Positions 36,089 to 45,467 of a stretch of DNA of 64,000 nucleotides are shown piece after piece (position 1 is the stretch's first letter; each line of letters opens with the position of its first letter). A program made the position numbers and the translations under genes. This DNA comes from Pseudomonas sp. MMS21 TM103 (GTDB lineage Bacteria > Pseudomonadota > Gammaproteobacteria > Pseudomonadales > Pseudomonadaceae). Under the pieces are notes generated by a model. It was given only the letters and a program-made list of their open reading frames with translations, had not been told where the DNA came from and searched no databases. Where the stretch lies: positions 1 to 64,000 of the forward strand of contig NZ_JAJISP010000010.1 in the NCBI RefSeq assembly GCF_022132145.1, given 5' to 3'.

Positions 36089-38128
36089 ATGCCTCTCGCT
36101 CGAACGCCCTATGCTCACGGCTTTTTCCGGGTTGCTGCCTGCACCCCCGGGGTTGCGCCGGCGGATCCGCGCGCCAACCTCGCCGCCACGCTGGAACTGG
36201 CCTGCGCGGCCGACCGGCAACGGGCCGGCCTGGCGGTGTTCCCGGAGCTGGGGTTGTCGGGTTACAGCAACGACGACCTGTTCTTCCAGGATGCCCTGCT
36301 CGATGAAGTCGAACAGGCACTCCATGAACTGTGCCGCGCCAGTTTCGAGCTGCTGCCGATCCTGCTGGTCGGCGCGCCGCTGCGGGTGCAGGGCGCCCTG
36401 TTCAACTGCGCGTTGGCGATTCACCGCGGGCGGATTCTCTGCGCGGTACCCAAGACCTACCGGCCGAACTACCGCGAGTTCTACGAAAAGCGTTACTTCG
36501 CTTCGGCCTGCGATGCCATCCTGCCGACCATCCAGATCGCCGGCCAGACGCTGCCGTTCGGCAGCGACCTGCTCCTCGAGGTGCCACAGGTGCCGGGGTT
36601 GGTGCTGCACATGGAGATCTGCGAGGACCTCTGGGTGCCCCTGCCGCCGAGCAGCTACGCAGCGCTGGCCGGCGCCACGCTGCTGGCCAACCTGTCGGCC
36701 AGCAACGCCGCCATCGGCAAGGCCGAGTACCGCCGGCTGCTCGGTGCCGCCCAGTCTGGCCGCTGCATCGCCGCCTACGTCTACAGCGCCGCCGGCTTCG
36801 GCGAGTCGACTACCGACCTGGCGTGGGACGGCCACGCGATGATTCATGAGAACGGCGAACTGCTGGCCGAAAATCAGCGCTTCTCCGCTGCCCCGGGGCT
36901 GATCGTCGCCGATATCGATCTCGATCGACTGCGCCAGGATCGGGCGCGCACCACCAGTTTCACCGATTGCGCCAGCCAGCACCGCACGCAACATGCCAGC
37001 TGGCGGCGAGTCGAGGTGGACTTCCTGGTGCCGCACGAACCCTTGGCGCTGCAACGCCGCATCGCGCGCTTTCCCTTCGTACCGAGCGCGCCGGCCAACC
37101 TCGATGCGTGCTGCACCGAGGTCTACGCGATCCAGCAACAGGGCCTGGCCAAGCGCCTCCAGGCCAGCGGCATCCAGCGCGCGGTGATCGGCATTTCCGG
37201 TGGCGTCGACTCGGCCCAGGCCGCGCTGGTCACCGCCGGCGCCTTCGACCTGCTCGGCCTGCCGCGCCAGCACATCCTCGGCTACAGCCTGCCCGGCCTG
37301 GCCACCGGCGAACACACGCGGCAAAGTGCCATGGCGCTGATGCAAGCGCTGGGGTTCAGCGCCGCGGAAATCGACATCCGCCCCTCCTGCCTGCAGATGC
37401 TGCGCGATATCGGCCATCCCTATGCGCGCGGCGAGGCGCTCTACGACGTCACCTTCGAGAACGTCCAGGCCGGCGAGCGCAGCTCGCACCTGTTCCGCCT
37501 GGCCAACCAGCACCAGGGCCTGGTGATCGGCACCAGCGATCTGTCGGAGCTGGCCCTCGGCTACACCACCTATGGCGTGGGCGACCAGATGGCCCATTAC
37601 GCGGTGAACGCTTCGCTGCCGAAAACCCTGATCCGCCACCTGCTGCACTGGCAACTGCCGCGTCAGCCGGATGCCGTCGGCGAGGTGCTGCGGGTGATCC
37701 TGGCCACGCCGGCCTCTCCGGAGCTGGTGCCGGCCGATGCGCAGCACGGGCTGCACCGCGCCGAGGACACGGTGGGGCCGTACCCGCTGCAGGACTTCTT
37801 CCTCTATTACCTGAGCCGCTTCGGTTACCGACCGAGCAAGGTCGCCTACCTCGCCGAGCAGGCCTGGGCCGATGTGCAGTGCGGCGACTGGCCGAGCAGC
37901 CTGCCCGTCGCCGAGCGCGTCGCCTATCCGGCGGCGGAGATCCTCAACTGGCTGGAGGTGTTCCTCAACCGCTTCTTCGCCAGCAGCCAGTTCAAGCGCT
38001 CGGCCCTGCCCAACGGGCCCAAGGTCGGTTCCGGCGGCTCGCTGTCGCCCCGCGCCGACTGGCGTGCGCCCAGCGACGCCAATGCGCGGGTCTGGCTGGA
38101 CGAACTGGCGGCGGTGCGGCGGCCATGA
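36089..38128 (+). CDS. nadE: Glutamine-dependent NAD+ synthetase
   Basis: A 679-residue two-domain enzyme that amidates nicotinate adenine dinucleotide to NAD+. The N-terminal nitrilase-type glutaminase has Glu in FPELGLSGYS, Lys in PKTYRPNYREFYEKR and nucleophilic Cys in EICEDLW near residue 176. The C-terminal synthetase has the ATP loop GISGGVDSAQAAL near 369 and GTSDLSELALGY. The size matches the long bacterial form. It is the first gene of a cluster with a COG2187-type kinase-like gene (ATGA overlap), prs and pncA. Confidence 0.93.
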   Translation: MPLARTPYAHGFFRVAACTPGVAPADPRANLAATLELACAADRQRAGLAVFPELGLSGYSNDDLFFQDALLDEVEQALHELCRASFELLPILLVGAPLRVQGALFNCALAIHRGRILCAVPKTYRPNYREFYEKRYFASACDAILPTIQIAGQTLPFGSDLLLEVPQVPGLVLHMEICEDLWVPLPPSSYAALAGATLLANLSASNAAIGKAEYRRLLGAAQSGRCIAAYVYSAAGFGESTTDLAWDGHAMIHENGELLAENQRFSAAPGLIVADIDLDRLRQDRARTTSFTDCASQHRTQHASWRRVEVDFLVPHEPLALQRRIARFPFVPSAPANLDACCTEVYAIQQQGLAKRLQASGIQRAVIGISGGVDSAQAALVTAGAFDLLGLPRQHILGYSLPGLATGEHTRQSAMALMQALGFSAAEIDIRPSCLQMLRDIGHPYARGEALYDVTFENVQAGERSSHLFRLANQHQGLVIGTSDLSELALGYTTYGVGDQMAHYAVNASLPKTLIRHLLHWQLPRQPDAVGEVLRVILATPASPELVPADAQHGLHRAEDTVGPYPLQDFFLYYLSRFGYRPSKVAYLAEQAWADVQCGDWPSSLPVAERVAYPAAEILNWLEVFLNRFFASSQFKRSALPNGPKVGSGGSLSPRADWRAPSDANARVWLDELAAVRRP

Positions 38129-39147
38129 ACGCTCAGCAGGAGGTCATTGCCTTTCTCGCCTGCCCGCAGAGCTATGAGGCGCCCGGTAACGTGGTGGAGC
38201 TGATCGAGACCCATGGCTCGCTGATCTTCCTGCACGGCCAGCGCGCCTACAAACTCAAGCGCGCTATCGCCTACGCCGCCCTCGACTTTCTCAGCCTGGA
38301 CAGCCGTGAACGTGCCTGCCAGGCCGAGTTGCACCTCAACCGCCGCACCGCTCCGGACCTCTACCTGGAAGTGCGTTCGATCAACCGCGCCGCCGACGGC
38401 AGCCTGAGCTTCAATGGTGGTGGCCAGGTTCTCGACTGGGTGGTGGTCATGCGGCGCTTTGCCCAGGACGCGCTGTTCGAGCGCATGGCGCTGGACGGGC
38501 GCCTGACCCTGGAGTTGATGGACCGCCTGGGAGCGGAGATCGCCCGCTTCCATGCCAGCGCCGAACTGACCCCAGCCTTTGGCGGCGAGGCCGGAATCCG
38601 CCAGGCCATCGAGGACAATCACCAGCAGTTGAGCCTGTACCAGGCACAGCTCGATACGGTCGCCGTAGATGCCCTGCACCATGCCTCACGGGCCGCCCTC
38701 GCCCAACTGGCCGGCTTACTCGAGCAACGCCGTCGCGAAGGCCGGGTGCGGCGCTGCCACGGCGATCTGCGCCTGGCCAACATCTGCCTGTACGAGGGTC
38801 GGCCGACACTCTTCGACGGCATCGAATTCAGCGAGCAGATTGCCTGTATCGACGTGCTCTACGACCTCGCCTTCGTGCTCATGGATCTTCGCCTGCATGG
38901 CCTTGCCGGGCATGCCGACAGGCTGTTGCACAGCTACCTGGAGCACAGCACCCTGGCCGAGGACTGCCGCCCGCTGCCGCTGTTTCTGTCGCTGCGCGCG
39001 GCCACCCGCTGTTTCACCCTGGCCGGCAGCGCCTTGCGCCGCAGCGAGCCGCAGGCGCGGGCGGAAAAAACCGCGCAGGCGCAGGCGCTGCTGAAACAGG
39101 CCCAAGTCTATCTGCGCGGCGACGGCCAACCCTTGACGCTACGCTGA
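38125..39147 (+). CDS. Aminoglycoside-phosphotransferase-like kinase (COG2187 type)
   Basis: A 340-residue protein of the APH/choline kinase fold. IETHGSLIFLHGQRAYKLKR holds the ATP-binding Lys, RRCHGDLRLANICLYEG the catalytic loop (Asp in HGDL, Asn in ANI), and LFDGIEFSE the metal site. Larger COG2187 members add a C-terminal P-loop kinase domain, absent here. The substrate is unknown; the ATGA overlap with nadE suggests a nucleotide- or sugar-related role, which is inference. Confidence 0.8.
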   Translation: MNAQQEVIAFLACPQSYEAPGNVVELIETHGSLIFLHGQRAYKLKRAIAYAALDFLSLDSRERACQAELHLNRRTAPDLYLEVRSINRAADGSLSFNGGGQVLDWVVVMRRFAQDALFERMALDGRLTLELMDRLGAEIARFHASAELTPAFGGEAGIRQAIEDNHQQLSLYQAQLDTVAVDALHHASRAALAQLAGLLEQRRREGRVRRCHGDLRLANICLYEGRPTLFDGIEFSEQIACIDVLYDLAFVLMDLRLHGLAGHADRLLHSYLEHSTLAEDCRPLPLFLSLRAATRCFTLAGSALRRSEPQARAEKTAQAQALLKQAQVYLRGDGQPLTLR

Positions 39148-39187
39148 TAACAACGATGCTCAAGTTAAGCCTCAAGGAGCGCACGCC

Positions 39188-40153
39188 ATGGCCACAGAGT
39201 CTCCCCTGCTGTTCGCACTGCACGGCAGCCAGGAATATGCCGCCCGCGTGGCCCGTCGGCTCGCTTGCCCGCTGGCCGCCCATGAAGAACGCTCGTTCGA
39301 GGATGGCGAGCACAAGAGCCGGCCCCTGCAAGCGGTCGATGGCCGTCGGGTGGTGGTGTTCCACTCGCTCTATGGCGATGCCGAGCACAGCGTCAACGAC
39401 AAGCTTTGCCGCCTGCTGTTCTTCTGCGGCGCGTTGAAAGACGCCGGCGCCCGCCAGGTGCAGGTGGTCGCGCCCTACCTCTGTTATGCGCGCAAGGAGC
39501 GTCGCACCCAGCCCCAGGACCCGATCATCAGCCGCTATGTCGCCACCCTGTTCGAAGCCTGTGGCGTCGACCGTTTGCTGGCCCTGGAAGTGCATAACGA
39601 CGCCGCCTTCGACAACGCCTTCCGCATCCCCACCCAGCACCTGCAGGGCGCCGAACTGTTCGCCGAGCACTTCGCCGAACGCCTGGGCGCCGACGAGGAG
39701 GTGATCGCCGTGTCTCCCGATGCCGGCGGGGCCAAGCGTGCCGAGCAATTCCGCCAGGCCCTGCAGCGGCGTATCGGCAGGCCGGTGGGCAGCGCCTACA
39801 TGGAGAAGTACCGCAGCAACGATGTGGTCACCGGCGCCCTGCTGGTCGGCGAGGTTCGCGGCAAGACCACGATCATCGTCGATGACCTGATCAGTACCGG
39901 GGGCACCCTGCTGCGCGCCGCCCAGGCCTGCCAGGTTGCCGGCGCCACGCGGATCTTCGCCGCCGCGGTGCACGGTCTGTTCACTGGCGGCAGCGCGCTG
40001 CTCGACAGCCCGCTGCTGGAAACCATCGTCATCTGCGACAGCGTGCCGCCGTTTCGCCTGGATCCCGAGCTGGCGGCCCGGCGGCTGCAGATTATCGACA
40101 GCAGTGCGGCGGTGGCGGCAATTCTGGCCGAGCAATATGGCCTGAAACCATGA
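39188..40153 (+). CDS. Ribose-phosphate pyrophosphokinase (PRPP synthetase), accessory form
   Basis: A 321-residue PRPP synthetase-like enzyme. It has the ATP-binding flag region FEDGEHKSRP, YLCYARKERRTQPQDPIISR and the PRPP loop IIVDDLISTGGTLL. It differs clearly from housekeeping Prs (for example EVHNDAAFDNAF in place of the DLHADQIQGFF-type segment), so it is probably an accessory copy. It would provide PRPP for PncB, encoded nearby. AAGGAG precedes the ATG. It lies 40 bases after the kinase-like gene. Confidence 0.88.
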   Translation: MATESPLLFALHGSQEYAARVARRLACPLAAHEERSFEDGEHKSRPLQAVDGRRVVVFHSLYGDAEHSVNDKLCRLLFFCGALKDAGARQVQVVAPYLCYARKERRTQPQDPIISRYVATLFEACGVDRLLALEVHNDAAFDNAFRIPTQHLQGAELFAEHFAERLGADEEVIAVSPDAGGAKRAEQFRQALQRRIGRPVGSAYMEKYRSNDVVTGALLVGEVRGKTTIIVDDLISTGGTLLRAAQACQVAGATRIFAAAVHGLFTGGSALLDSPLLETIVICDSVPPFRLDPELAARRLQIIDSSAAVAAILAEQYGLKP

Positions 40154-40294
40154 GCGCTGGTGAACCAACTCCCGTCAGCGGCGACCAGCGCCATGCGCCC
40201 GCTGCTGAGGTTGCCTGACGCGCCTTGCCGCGAAAGCCAGGAATCGACCTGGTGACGGCGTCCGATTTTTTCACCACCACGGGGAGGAACCACG

Positions 40295-40927
40295 ATGTCC
40301 AGCCGCCTCAATCCCGGCGCACAGGATCTGCTGCTGGTGATCGATGTACAAAATGACTTCTGTGCCGGTGGCGCCCTGGCGGTCCCCGGTGGCGACGAGG
40401 TGGTGGCCAAGATCAATCAGCTCGCGACCGCCTTCGCCCATGTGCTGTTGACTCAGGACTGGCATCCGCCGGGTCACAGCAGCTTTGCCAGCCAGCATCC
40501 GGGCCATCGCCCGTTCGACACCATGCAACTGCCCTACGGCGCCCAGACCCTCTGGCCCGACCATTGCGTGCAGGGCAGCCACGGCGCCGAGCTGCACCCA
40601 GAACTGGCCATTGCCCATGCCGAACTGATCCTGCGCAAGGGCTACCGGGCCGAGGTCGACTCCTACTCGGCGTTCTACGAGAACGACCGCCACACGCCTA
40701 CCGGCCTGGCCGGCTACCTGCGCGAACGCGGGCTGCAGCGGCTGTTTCTGGTCGGCCTGGCGACCGACTATTGCGTGCACTACTCGGCGCTCGACGGTCG
40801 CCGGGAAGGGTTCGAGGTCGTGGTGCTGCTGGACGCCTGTCGCGGCCTGGACAGCAATGGTTCGCTGGCCAGGGCGCTGAGTGCGATGCGCGCGGCCGGG
40901 GTGGAACTGCGCGAGGACGCGGGGTGA
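40295..40927 (+). CDS. pncA: Nicotinamidase
   Basis: A 210-residue isochorismatase-fold amidase that converts nicotinamide to nicotinate. The catalytic triad is Asp17 (IDVQNDF), Lys in ILRKGYRAEVDSYSAF and Cys in GLATDYCVHYSA. Metal ligands come from the DWHPPGHSSFA segment. Its product feeds PncB, encoded convergently 230 bases away. GGGAGGA precedes the ATG. Confidence 0.95.
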   Translation: MSSRLNPGAQDLLLVIDVQNDFCAGGALAVPGGDEVVAKINQLATAFAHVLLTQDWHPPGHSSFASQHPGHRPFDTMQLPYGAQTLWPDHCVQGSHGAELHPELAIAHAELILRKGYRAEVDSYSAFYENDRHTPTGLAGYLRERGLQRLFLVGLATDYCVHYSALDGRREGFEVVVLLDACRGLDSNGSLARALSAMRAAGVELREDAG

Positions 40928-40980
40928 ACGTGGCTGGATGTGGCGCTGGCCAATAGTTCGGCTGGCAGCCAGGCACTCAG

Positions 40981-41156
40981 AGGTTGTGAAAATATCGAGC
41001 GCCGTAGCGAGACCGTCTCCAGGCGTTCGCGGCAAGGCGCGCTGCGTGAAAAGCAGGGGAGTTTAGTGAGCTAAATGACCCTGCTTTTCACGTAGCGCAA
41101 CGTCAGCAGCGGGCGTTTTGAGGCGGTCGCAGTAGGCGGGAGTTTTTTCACAGCCT
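40981..41156. mobile_element. MITE-like element with 5-bp target duplication
   Basis: A 176-bp non-coding element is bounded by imperfect terminal inverted repeats, AGGTTGTGAAAA on the left and TTTTTTCACAGCCT on the right. It is flanked by direct CTCAG repeats (40976-40980 and 41157-41161). Its centre is a strong palindrome: GCGCTGCGTGAAAAGCAGGG pairs with CCCTGCTTTTCACGTAGCGC with one mismatch (41039-41098). It encodes nothing, so a transposase would have to act in trans. The right CTCAG overlaps the pncB stop codon. Confidence 0.78.
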
Positions 41157-41157
41157 C

Positions 41158-42519
41158 TCAGGGCATCCCGCTCAGACGATCGGCGCTGTCGGCCAGTGCG
41201 CGCAGGGCCGGGGCGACCTCCACCGGATAGTCCTCCGCCGGCTCCAGGCAGCGCAGCGCCAGCGGCAGGCGCTCCAGCTCCTGGCGGGTACAGGCACGCA
41301 CCTGGGCCAATGGCGGCGATGGCTGCAGACGCCGGCCCTGACGCATCACCGGCTGGATCAGCGGCACGCCTTCGGCCGCATCGCCCTCCAGGGTCAGGGT
41401 GTCCCCGCAACAGTGACCTTCGTCGTCGTAACGCCGGTACACCTGCTTGCGCCCGGGCCAGGTGGCCTTGCCCTCGGAGCGTTTGCGCCGCGGGGTGCCG
41501 GCGTATTCCTGCAGTTTGTAGGCGCAGTCCAGCGCCGGCACGTCGCTCGAGGTGCCCAGATGAGTGCCCACACCGTAGCCGTCGATCGGCGCGCCCTCCT
41601 GCCGCAGGCGCTGGATCAGGTGCTCGTCGACATTGCCACTGGCGAAGATGGTGACGGCATTCAGGCCGCCACGGTCGAGGATCGCGCGGACTTTGCGCGC
41701 GTGTTCGCCGAGGTCGCCGCTGTCGAGGCGCACGCCCTGGATGTGAATGCCGGCAGCGGCCAGGCGTGGCGCCAGCTCGACCACCTTCTGCGCCCCGGCT
41801 TCGGTGTCGTAGGTGTCGATCAGCAGCACCACGGTGCCTGGCAGGCTGTGGGCGAAATGCTCGAAGGCCGACTCTTCGTCGCTGTGCGCCTGGATAAACG
41901 AATGGGCCATGGTGCCGGCCAGCGGGATACCGAATTGCGCGCCCGCGAGCACCGTGGCGCTGGCATCGAAACCTGCCAGGTAGCTGGCCCTGGCCGCATA
42001 GACGCCGGCCTCGGCGCCGTGACTGCGGCGCAGGCCGAAATCCACCAGGCGCTTGCCCTGTGCGGCCAGCACCAGGCGCGCCGCCTTGCTCGCGATCAGG
42101 CTCTGGAAATGCAGCAGGTTGATCAGCCGCGTCTCCACCAACTGAGCCTGCGGCAGCGGCGCGGTGATGCGCAGGATCGGCTCGTCGGCAAAGAACGCGG
42201 TACCTTCCGCCATGGCATGCACATCGCCGCTGAAGCGCAGCTGGGCCAGGTAGTCGAGAAAGGCCGGCTTGAAGGTCCCCTGCCCGCTCAGCCAATCCAG
42301 TTCGGCCTGGCTGAAGCGCAGGTGCTCGAGGTAATCCAGCACCTGCTCAAGGCCTGCGGCCAGGTAGAAGTTACGTCTGGCCGGCAACTTGCGGGCGAAG
42401 AACTCGAACACTGCGGTCTCGAGCATGTCGCGCTCGTAATAGGCCTGCAGCATGGTCAACTGATAGAGGTCGGTGAGCAGTGCCCCGGGGCTGGCGAGGC
42501 GTGGTAGTTCGAGCGACAT
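41158..42519 (-). CDS. pncB: Nicotinate phosphoribosyltransferase
   Basis: A 453-residue enzyme that joins nicotinate and PRPP to nicotinate mononucleotide. LLTDLYQLTMLQAYYERDM is the N-terminal signature, RRSHGAEAGVYAARASYLAG contains the phosphohistidine region, and RLDSGDLGEHARKVRAIL and IFASGNVDEHLI bind phosphate. GGAG precedes the ATG at 42519; an upstream extension to 42624 is not supported. The stop codon lies within the target duplication of the MITE-like element, so the element inserted right at the end of the gene without changing the protein. Confidence 0.93.
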   Translation of the reverse strand: MSLELPRLASPGALLTDLYQLTMLQAYYERDMLETAVFEFFARKLPARRNFYLAAGLEQVLDYLEHLRFSQAELDWLSGQGTFKPAFLDYLAQLRFSGDVHAMAEGTAFFADEPILRITAPLPQAQLVETRLINLLHFQSLIASKAARLVLAAQGKRLVDFGLRRSHGAEAGVYAARASYLAGFDASATVLAGAQFGIPLAGTMAHSFIQAHSDEESAFEHFAHSLPGTVVLLIDTYDTEAGAQKVVELAPRLAAAGIHIQGVRLDSGDLGEHARKVRAILDRGGLNAVTIFASGNVDEHLIQRLRQEGAPIDGYGVGTHLGTSSDVPALDCAYKLQEYAGTPRRKRSEGKATWPGRKQVYRRYDDEGHCCGDTLTLEGDAAEGVPLIQPVMRQGRRLQPSPPLAQVRACTRQELERLPLALRCLEPAEDYPVEVAPALRALADSADRLSGMP

Positions 42520-42595
42520 GACTCGGTCTCCCTTGCGAAGGGCAATGCGCCTGGGCGAATACTTGCACTGTGCCACCCGCTCACATGCCGGCAGG

Positions 42596-42609
42596 CTGAT
42601 CCAGATCAA
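42596..42609. promoter_or_regulatory. Near-consensus FNR/Anr box between pncB and capA-like gene
   Basis: CTGATCCAGATCAA differs from consensus only at the first base. It is 77 bases from the pncB start and 57 bases from the capA-like start. Confidence 0.68.
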
Positions 42610-42665
42610 GACCCAGGGCGGCACCGGGCTTTAGCGTGCAAGTGATATCGGAATCGGAGGTCCGT

Positions 42666-43790
42666 ATGCCTGCCCACCCTGCTATGGCGCGACTGTTCCT
42701 CACGGGCGACCTGATGTGCGCCCGTGGCATTGACCAGATCCTGCCAAACCCCGGCGATCCACGCCTCTATGAAGCTTACGTCAAGGATGCCGGCGACTAT
42801 GTGCGACTGGCCGAACGGCGCAACGGCGCGATCGCCCAGCCGGTGGACTTTGCCTATGTCTGGGGCATGGTGCTGGAGGCGCTCAGGCAACGCCGACCGG
42901 ACGTGCGCCTGGTCAACCTGGAAACGGCGGTGACCTGCAATGGCTGGCCACTGCCCAAAGGCATCAACTACCGGATGAATCCGGCCAACCTGCCGGTACT
43001 CGAAGTCGCCGGGATCGACTGCTGCGTGCTGGCCAACAATCATGTGCTGGACTGGGGCGAGGCCGGCCTGGCGGAGACCCTGGCCAGCCTCGATGCCCAT
43101 GGCCTGCGGCATGTCGGCGCCGGCCTGGACCGTGCCAGCGCCCTGGCCCCGGCGCTGGTGCCACTGGCCGACGGCGGGCGCCTGCTGGTATTTGCCTACG
43201 CCACCGGCGACAGCGGGGTGCCGCCGGATTGGGCCGCCAGCGAGCAACGTCCCGGGGTTGCGCGCCTTGACGACCTGTCACCGCGCAGCGTGCAGCGCAT
43301 CGCCCAGCACATTCGAGCGTTCAGACAGCCCGGCGACCGGGTGCTGGTGTCACTGCACTGGGGCGGCAACTGGGGCTTTGCCGTTGCACCGGAGCAGCAA
43401 CGCTTTGCCCATGGGCTGATCGACGAAGCCGGCGTGGACCTGGTGCATGGCCACTCCTCACACCATATCAAGGGCCTGGAAGTCTACCGCCAGCGCCTGA
43501 TCATCTATGGCTGCGGCGACCTGCTGAATGACTACGAAGGCATCGATGGGCATGCGGCCTACCGTGGCGAACTGGGCCTGCTGTATTTTGCCGACCTGGC
43601 CTACGACGGCCGCCTGCTGGCGCTGGAGCTGGTGCCCACGCGCCAGCGCCAGCTGAGTATCCACCGCGCCAAAGGCGCCGATCGGCAATGGTTGCAGGAC
43701 ACCCTGCAACGCGAGTCGGGGCAATTTGCCTGCACGGTTCGCCCCACGAGCGAGAGCAGCTTCGCGCTGGTCTGGCCCGCCTCGCACTGA
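42666..43790 (+). CDS. CapA-family (PGA_cap) metallophosphatase-like protein
   Basis: A 374-residue protein beginning with RLFLTGDLMCARGIDQIL. NLETAVT, VLANNHVLDWGEAGL, SLHWGGNWG and HGHSSHHIKGLEVY are the dinuclear-metal ligands of the CapA/PgsA poly-gamma-glutamate fold. No signal peptide or membrane helix is seen, unlike classical CapA, so a cytoplasmic role is likely. The ATG at 42666 has GGAGG; an in-frame GTG at 42636 is less likely. It converges with groEL. Confidence 0.85.
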   Translation: MPAHPAMARLFLTGDLMCARGIDQILPNPGDPRLYEAYVKDAGDYVRLAERRNGAIAQPVDFAYVWGMVLEALRQRRPDVRLVNLETAVTCNGWPLPKGINYRMNPANLPVLEVAGIDCCVLANNHVLDWGEAGLAETLASLDAHGLRHVGAGLDRASALAPALVPLADGGRLLVFAYATGDSGVPPDWAASEQRPGVARLDDLSPRSVQRIAQHIRAFRQPGDRVLVSLHWGGNWGFAVAPEQQRFAHGLIDEAGVDLVHGHSSHHIKGLEVYRQRLIIYGCGDLLNDYEGIDGHAAYRGELGLLYFADLAYDGRLLALELVPTRQRQLSIHRAKGADRQWLQDTLQRESGQFACTVRPTSESSFALVWPASH

Positions 43791-43799
43791 ATTGCCGGT

Positions 43800-45416
43800 T
43801 CAGGTCGGGAATGGCGGCTCCACAGGGCTCTCCTTCTCCGGGATTTCGGTCAGGGTGGCTTCGGTCAACAGCAGCACACTGGCCACGGACACGGCGTTTT
43901 CCAGGGCCACCCGGACCACCTTGGTCGGGTCGATGATGCCGGCCTGGTACATGTCGACATAGCTGTTGGTCGAGGCGTCGAAGCCGACATTGGTCTTTTC
44001 CGCGAACATCCGCGCCACCACCACGCCGGCATCCACCGCCGAGTTTTCGGCGATGATCCGAGCCGGCGCCTCCAGGGCGCGCCGCAGGATCTGCAGCCCG
44101 GTGCGCTCGTCGCCCTCGCATTTAGCTTCCTCGTCGACGAGCAACGGCACCGCCCGCAATAACGCCAGACCGCCGCCGGGGACGATGCCCTCGGCAATCG
44201 CCGCCTTGGTCGCCGCGATGGCGTCGTCGAGGGCATCCTTGCGGGTTTTCATTTCCGCCTCGGTAGGCGCGCCCACGCGGATCACCGCCACTCCGCCGGA
44301 GAGTTTGGCCAGGCGTTCCTGGAGTTTCTCCTTGTCGTAATCACTGCTGGCCATCTCGATCTGCTTGCGAATCTGTTGCAGGCGCCGCTCGATCGCCTCG
44401 CGTTCGCCGGCCCCACCGATCACCGTGGTGCTCTCCTTGTCGACCACCAAGCGCCGGGCGCGGCCGAGCTGGCTCAGTTCGACCTGTTCGAGGCGAATGC
44501 CCAGTTCGCTGGAAATCACCATCCCACCGGTGAGGATGGCAATGTCCTGGAGCATCTCCTTGCGTCGATCGCCGAACCCCGGGGCCTTGACCGCCACGGC
44601 GCGGAGAATGCCGCGGATCTGGTTGACGATCAGGGTCGCCAGCGCCTCACCTTCGACATCCTCGGCGATAAATGCCAGCGGCCGGCCGCTCTTGGCAATC
44701 TGTTCGAGCAGCGGAATCAGGTCCTTGAGCAGGCCAATCTTCTGGTCACAGAGCAACAGGTAGGGATCTTCCAGTTCCACCTGCATCTTGTCGGTGTCGG
44801 TGATGAAGTACGGCGAGACATAACCCCGGTCGAAACGCATGCCCTCGACCACCTCCACCACGGTTTCGGTGGTTTTTGATTCCTCGACGCTGATCACCCC
44901 TTCGCTGCCGACCTTCTCCAGGGCATCGGCGACCAGTTCGCCGATAGTGCCTTCGTTATGCGCCGAGATTGTCGCCACCTGGGCCTTTTCCTTGCGCGTG
45001 CGCACCGGTTTGGACTGGCTCCGCAGCGAGCCGACCACCACCTGCAGGCCGCGATCCAGGCCGCGCTTGATATCGATGGCGCTGGCGCCGGCCACCACAT
45101 TGCGCACGCCGTCGGCAAAGATTGCATGGGCCAGCACCGTCGAGGTACTGGTGCCGTCGCCCACCGCCTCGCCGGTGCGTTCGGCGGCCTGGCGCAGCAT
45201 CTGCACGCCGAGGTTCTCTTCGGGATCCTCCAGATTCACCAGCTTGGCAATGGTCACGCCATCGTTGCAGACCTGCGGCGTGCCCCATTTCTTTTGAATC
45301 AGCACCGATTTGGATTTCGGTCCTAGGGTCACCCGGATCGCATCCGCCAATTGGGTCGCACCCTGCAGCACCTTCTCTCGGGCACCGCCGCGGAACAGGA
45401 TTTTCGTATGGGCCAT
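43800..45416 (-). CDS. groEL: GroEL-type chaperonin, divergent orphan copy
   Basis: A 538-residue 60-kDa chaperonin. It keeps NDGVTIAKLVNLEDP, the ATP site VGDGTSTSTVLA (usually GDGTTTATVLA) and GIVPGGGLALLRA. No groES lies nearby, and the tail (EKESPVEPPFPT) lacks the GGM repeats of housekeeping GroEL. The product may use the main GroES or form mixed rings. It starts 51 bases after the cfa stop on the same strand, so cfa and groEL may share a promoter. Confidence 0.93.
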   Translation of the reverse strand: MAHTKILFRGGAREKVLQGATQLADAIRVTLGPKSKSVLIQKKWGTPQVCNDGVTIAKLVNLEDPEENLGVQMLRQAAERTGEAVGDGTSTSTVLAHAIFADGVRNVVAGASAIDIKRGLDRGLQVVVGSLRSQSKPVRTRKEKAQVATISAHNEGTIGELVADALEKVGSEGVISVEESKTTETVVEVVEGMRFDRGYVSPYFITDTDKMQVELEDPYLLLCDQKIGLLKDLIPLLEQIAKSGRPLAFIAEDVEGEALATLIVNQIRGILRAVAVKAPGFGDRRKEMLQDIAILTGGMVISSELGIRLEQVELSQLGRARRLVVDKESTTVIGGAGEREAIERRLQQIRKQIEMASSDYDKEKLQERLAKLSGGVAVIRVGAPTEAEMKTRKDALDDAIAATKAAIAEGIVPGGGLALLRAVPLLVDEEAKCEGDERTGLQILRRALEAPARIIAENSAVDAGVVVARMFAEKTNVGFDASTNSYVDMYQAGIIDPTKVVRVALENAVSVASVLLLTEATLTEIPEKESPVEPPFPT

Positions 45417-45467
45417 GCAGATACCCTCGGGTTTGAGCCATAGCAGCCGTTGTCGGGCGGCCGTCCT

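Noticed and set aside
36967..38124. 386-codon upstream extension of the COG2187-type kinase frame
   Set aside because: It overlaps nadE in another frame and is very Arg/Ala-rich. The ATGA start at 38125 fits the family.
40928..41157. Central 20-bp inverted repeat read only as a terminator of pncA
   Set aside because: The hairpin has no T-run, and the outer inverted repeats and CTCAG duplications show it is the centre of a larger mobile element.
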